DNA from: Verrucomicrobia subdivision 3 bacterium UBA7542 | GTDB taxonomy: Bacteria > Verrucomicrobiota > Verrucomicrobiia > Limisphaerales > UBA11358 | NCBI GenBank assembly: GCA_002479245.1 | Contig: DLMG01000426.1 | Location: 4,013 to 12,166 of the forward strand | Direction: 5' to 3' | DNA length: 8,154 nucleotides | Shown here: one piece after another, positions 6,115-8,154 of the stretch | How the letters are laid out: every line of letters starts with the position of its first letter | How positions within the stretch are numbered: the stretch's first letter is position 1 | Program-made: the position numbers and the translations under genes | Notes under the pieces: generated by a model | The model's database searches: none | The model's input: the letters and a program-made list of their open reading frames with translations, nothing else | Told to the model about the DNA's origin: nothing

Positions 6115-6136
6115 AAAAGCATATTCGCATAAAAGC
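6108..6136. promoter_or_regulatory. Paired 13-nt direct repeats over the antitoxin start: candidate operator
   Basis: TTCGCATAAAAGC occurs at 6108-6120 and again at 6124-6136, a period of 16 nt. The first copy contains the vapB start codon. RHH antitoxins commonly bind repeated half-sites at their own promoter, so this is a plausible autoregulatory operator. It could alternatively be a small tandem duplication. Confidence 0.4.
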
Positions 6137-6167
6137 GGTTAAATAGCAAGGGAAATGAGTCGGCCCC

Positions 6168-6404
6168 GAAACGGCAAATGGAACAGCGGAATTTTTTGAC
6201 GAATTGAAATTCCCCCGTACCGGCTCTCGGCAGAGAGCCGGAAAATGCGGCGGTCTGCCGACCGCCGCTACGCAAAGAGGTTTTTCCAAAAAGCGAAACG
6301 GTTTGGTTTGCGACGCTTACGATGAGAACAAATCGGGTTGAAGGGACGCCTTGTTTTTCACAGGCGCAAAAAAAATCAGATGAACAGTTCTCAAATTTTG
6401 ACAT
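6168..6404 (-). pseudogene. Truncated 5' fragment of an L,D-transpeptidase gene
   Basis: From the ATG at 6404 the frame reads MSKFENCSSDFFCACEKQGV and then TRFVLIVSVANQTVSLFGK, matching 16 of 17 residues of the TRF-to-SLF core of the intact gene downstream. After a 26-codon repeat-derived insert it resumes with VKKFRCSICRFG (68-79) and then leaves the family, reading on into unrelated sequence toward the vapB start. The whole catalytic half (HGT, SCGC) is missing. At DNA level a 23-nt run (6295-6317) is identical to 5378-5400. The ATG is one nt after the stop of barrel 2 (TAG-A-ATG), so the original gene was probably translated as part of the argA-barrel series. This is very likely a relic; a short expressed peptide cannot be excluded. 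Confidence 0.82.
6202..6279. repeat. REP/BIME-like twin palindrome inserted in-frame in the L,D-transpeptidase relic
   Basis: Two perfect 9-bp hairpins lie five nt apart. The first is 6220-6241, arms CCGGCTCTC/GAGAGCCGG with loop GGCA. The second is 6247-6268, arms GCGGCGGTC/GACCGCCGC with loop TGCC. Read on opposite strands, both are GTA + 9-nt arm + GGCA + arm, so they form an inverted pair sharing the core TCGGCAGA. This is the arrangement of bacterial REP/BIME elements. The whole 78-nt insert equals 26 codons. It also contains ACGCAAAG (6270-6277), as in the intact gene's insert. Confidence 0.8.
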
Positions 6405-6405
6405 T

Positions 6406-7233
6406 CTAAAACTCCACAATCAAATGGATGATGATTTCAAAACGATCCGAGTCACCATTCAAGCCGACGGGAATGCCGACGCTGGCTTCCACGTCACCGG
6501 GCAGTTTCCAAATCAAACCGGGCGTCAAATACATTTGATTTTCGTTGCCGTGATTGTTCCATCGGTTGTTGTCCCAATTAAACTCCATCGAGATTGCGCC
6601 ACGTGAAAACGGAACGAAAAACCCCGCGTTCCAATCCAACCCATCAGCGGCGGGTTCTCTTTCATCGGGATCAGAGGGGGTTTTCACCCGCTGCACAAGG
6701 TTGAATGCCACTTCGGTAAAAAACTGCGTGTCATGAAGCCATGGGAAATCCCGCGCCACAATCACGGCTGGCTTGTATTCGATGAATCCCTCCGACAAAT
6801 TCTTGTTCACGTCGCCCAATGGAAATTCAATGGAAAAACGCGGCGCAACATGAAATAAAGAGCCGCCGACATTGAGAAAACTATATTGAGTTCCCAGCTC
6901 CAAATCGCCCACGCCGCAGGTTGTGGAACCGCCCGTGGGATTGCTTTGAACAAATGCGTTCCATTCCGCTTCCGCCTGCCACCGGGAAGTGAGACCGTAT
7001 TCCATGGAAAGGGGAACCGTCCAGGTATCACCGCCTGCGGCGCGTTGAAAAGTTGGAGCCAATTCAAACTGAAATTCTCCTTTTGCTTCTGGATAGATCA
7101 CATCCGTTTTGAAAAGTTCTTCGATGGGTCTTGTGAATTTATTCGTTGATTCGTCCGCACAGGCGCAAGAAACCGAAAATAAAATTATGAATAATTGCAA
7201 CCATTCCAAATGTGATAATTTGGCCAGAAACAT
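6406..7233 (-). CDS. Outer-membrane beta-barrel protein (barrel 2)
   Basis: The 275-residue product starts at ATG 7233, which directly follows the argA stop codon (TAAATG). Residues 1-26 form a signal peptide (WLQLFIILFSV core, cleavage after ACA). The mature chain contains strand-like alternation (KGEFQFELAPTFQ, WTVPLSMEYGLTSRWQAEAEW, DLELGTQYSFL, FHVAPRFSIEFPLGD, QFFTEVAFNLVQR, GAISMEFNWDNNRW, MYLTPGLIWKLPG, VEASVGIPVGL, FEIIIHLIVEF), giving around a dozen strands and a C-terminal Phe. This fits a diderm outer-membrane channel or transporter-like barrel. I cannot assign a substrate. It is not obviously similar to barrel 1 beyond the fold and lacks its CACGCG motif, although its signal peptide also ends in a Cys-containing CACA. 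Co-transcription with argA and the downstream L,D-transpeptidase relic is likely. No Shine-Dalgarno site is present, so translation probably depends on termination-reinitiation. Confidence 0.75.
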   Translation of the reverse strand: MFLAKLSHLEWLQLFIILFSVSCACADESTNKFTRPIEELFKTDVIYPEAKGEFQFELAPTFQRAAGGDTWTVPLSMEYGLTSRWQAEAEWNAFVQSNPTGGSTTCGVGDLELGTQYSFLNVGGSLFHVAPRFSIEFPLGDVNKNLSEGFIEYKPAVIVARDFPWLHDTQFFTEVAFNLVQRVKTPSDPDEREPAADGLDWNAGFFVPFSRGAISMEFNWDNNRWNNHGNENQMYLTPGLIWKLPGDVEASVGIPVGLNGDSDRFEIIIHLIVEF

Positions 7234-8154
7234 TTATTTCAACTTCTTCACGAGCACCTTGGAATTTCTTCCGCTTTGCTCGTATTTTTCGCGGCGGGCG
7301 GGCGGCAAATCGTCGGGCGTGCCTTCACCGAAGCCGCCTTTGGATTGAAAATATGTGAACGCCTGCGTCGAGAGCGTGATGAGTTCGCCCAGGCTCATTT
7401 CGCGCGCTTTGTTTTCCACAAACTGGATCAGCTTCCGCCCGATGCCCTGGTTTTCAAACGACGGGTTGACATAAAGACACGCCAGCTCGCCCTTTTTCTG
7501 CTCGGGGTAAACATGCAGCGCCACGCACGCGACCGGATTTTTGTCAATTTCGAAGAGGTAATAATCACCCAGGCTTTTCTCGATGCTCGCCCGTGTGCGT
7601 TTGACCAGTTCATCCGCCTCGACCGACGCCTTCGTCAGCATTTGGATGGCCCGGATGTCCTTTTTCTTCGCGGGCCGGATTTGCTGATATTCATTCGCGT
7701 AAATGAGCGTGCCGATGCCATCATTGGAAAAAACTTCCGCGAGCAGTCCCTCGTCCACCTTGCCATTGATGATGTGGACGCGCGGAATTCCGGCCAGGCA
7801 GGCAAGCGCGGCGTGCTGCGCCTTCGAGAGCGTTTCAGGCGAAAACCCGGCGCTGTTTTGTTGCAGCAGGTTTTGCAAATCCGCCACGAGCATCTGGCGG
7901 ATGAGCTGGCCGTTGTAACGCAAGCCGTCCTGCGAGGTGATGAAAATCAATTTGATGGCCTTGAGCGCGTCGGCCACGGCCACCGCCACGCCGTCGGAAT
8001 TCACCCGATAGGTCTTGCCATCGCCGTCAAACCCGAGCGGCGGAATGACCGGCACCACGCCTTGCGTAAGCAGCGACTGGAGCATTTCCACGTCCACACG
8101 TTCGACCTTGCCAGTGAACAAATGGTCCACACCATGAATAATGCCCATCGGATG
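7234..8154 (-). CDS. argA: N-acetylglutamate synthase, kinase-like plus GNAT domains (5' end missing)
   Basis: The frame enters from the right edge and ends with TAA at 7234. It shows 306 residues; the apparent ATG at 8148 is an internal Met. ArgA acetylates glutamate with acetyl-CoA, the first committed step of arginine synthesis. Residues 1 to about 152 (counting from that Met) are the C-terminal half of the amino-acid-kinase-like domain, which binds arginine for feedback control in classical ArgA: GVVPVIPPLGFDGDGKTYRV, NSDGVAVAVADALKAIKLIF. Residues 155-304 are a GNAT acetyltransferase with motif A LYVNPSFENQGIGRKL (225-240) and the ArgA-like end ARREKYEQSGRNSKVLVKKLK. Barrel 2 begins immediately after the stop codon. 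A stand-alone argB is excluded by the fused GNAT domain. Confidence 0.92.
   Translation of the reverse strand, partial: HPMGIIHGVDHLFTGKVERVDVEMLQSLLTQGVVPVIPPLGFDGDGKTYRVNSDGVAVAVADALKAIKLIFITSQDGLRYNGQLIRQMLVADLQNLLQQNSAGFSPETLSKAQHAALACLAGIPRVHIINGKVDEGLLAEVFSNDGIGTLIYANEYQQIRPAKKKDIRAIQMLTKASVEADELVKRTRASIEKSLGDYYLFEIDKNPVACVALHVYPEQKKGELACLYVNPSFENQGIGRKLIQFVENKAREMSLGELITLSTQAFTYFQSKGGFGEGTPDDLPPARREKYEQSGRNSKVLVKKLK

Noticed and set aside
6069..6404. A functional gene reading from the L,D-transpeptidase relic into the vapB region
   Set aside because: Family similarity stops at about 6168 and the catalytic half is absent. The rest is out of frame with vapB and shows no domain.
1..8154. 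tRNA, rRNA or riboswitch
   Set aside because: I saw no cloverleaf with a CCA end, no rRNA-like stretch and no known riboswitch core on either strand.

Overview
The window looks like part of a chromosome from an uncultivated or little-studied member of the Verrucomicrobiota, most likely the Pedosphaera/Limisphaera side of the phylum. This is inferred from gene content and style, not from a marker gene. The signs are a GH44 glucanase with an N-terminal jelly-roll module, a soluble L,D-transpeptidase of the TPLGLHR/IGGGWP/SCGCIHL type, outer-membrane barrels ending in Phe (a diderm), mostly absent Shine-Dalgarno sequences, and short repeats of the kinds common in such genomes (GATTTTC heptamers, ACGCAAAG units, twin palindromes with a TCGGCAGA core). 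Nearly all genes lie on the minus strand.

Layout from left to right. Positions 1-1805 (minus) hold a secreted GH44 endoglucanase/xyloglucanase cut by the window edge at its C-terminus. Positions 1947-3233 (minus) hold proA, carrying an in-frame heptamer repeat. A divergent spacer leads to a 72-residue plus-strand ORF (3419-3637). Positions 3638-3908 lack a large gene but contain a long imperfect inverted repeat. On the minus strand its loop holds a strong Shine-Dalgarno site in front of a 35-codon basic, proline-rich ORF. A likely terminator lies at about 3793-3822.

From there to the right edge the minus strand reads as one compact series, in transcription order: argA (partial, 8154-7234), outer-membrane barrel 2 (7233-6406), a broken 5' fragment of an L,D-transpeptidase gene (6404-6168), a vapB-like RHH antitoxin (6114-5890), a vapC-like PIN toxin (5909-5487), a full-length L,D-transpeptidase (5481-4918), and outer-membrane barrel 1 with a CACGCG motif at its mature N-terminus (4850-3909). 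Junctions are tight: TAA directly followed by ATG, TAG-A-ATG, a 20-nt overlap and a 5-nt gap.

The most interesting structure is that the toxin-antitoxin pair is bracketed by two copies of the 5' part of the same L,D-transpeptidase gene. The upstream copy is truncated and the downstream one is complete. Both copies carry a different in-frame repeat-derived insert (26 and 14 codons) at exactly the same protein position. The upstream insert is a REP/BIME-like pair of perfect 9-bp hairpins with complementary tetraloops. With the heptamer inside proA, this makes three in-frame repeat insertions into coding sequence within 8 kb.
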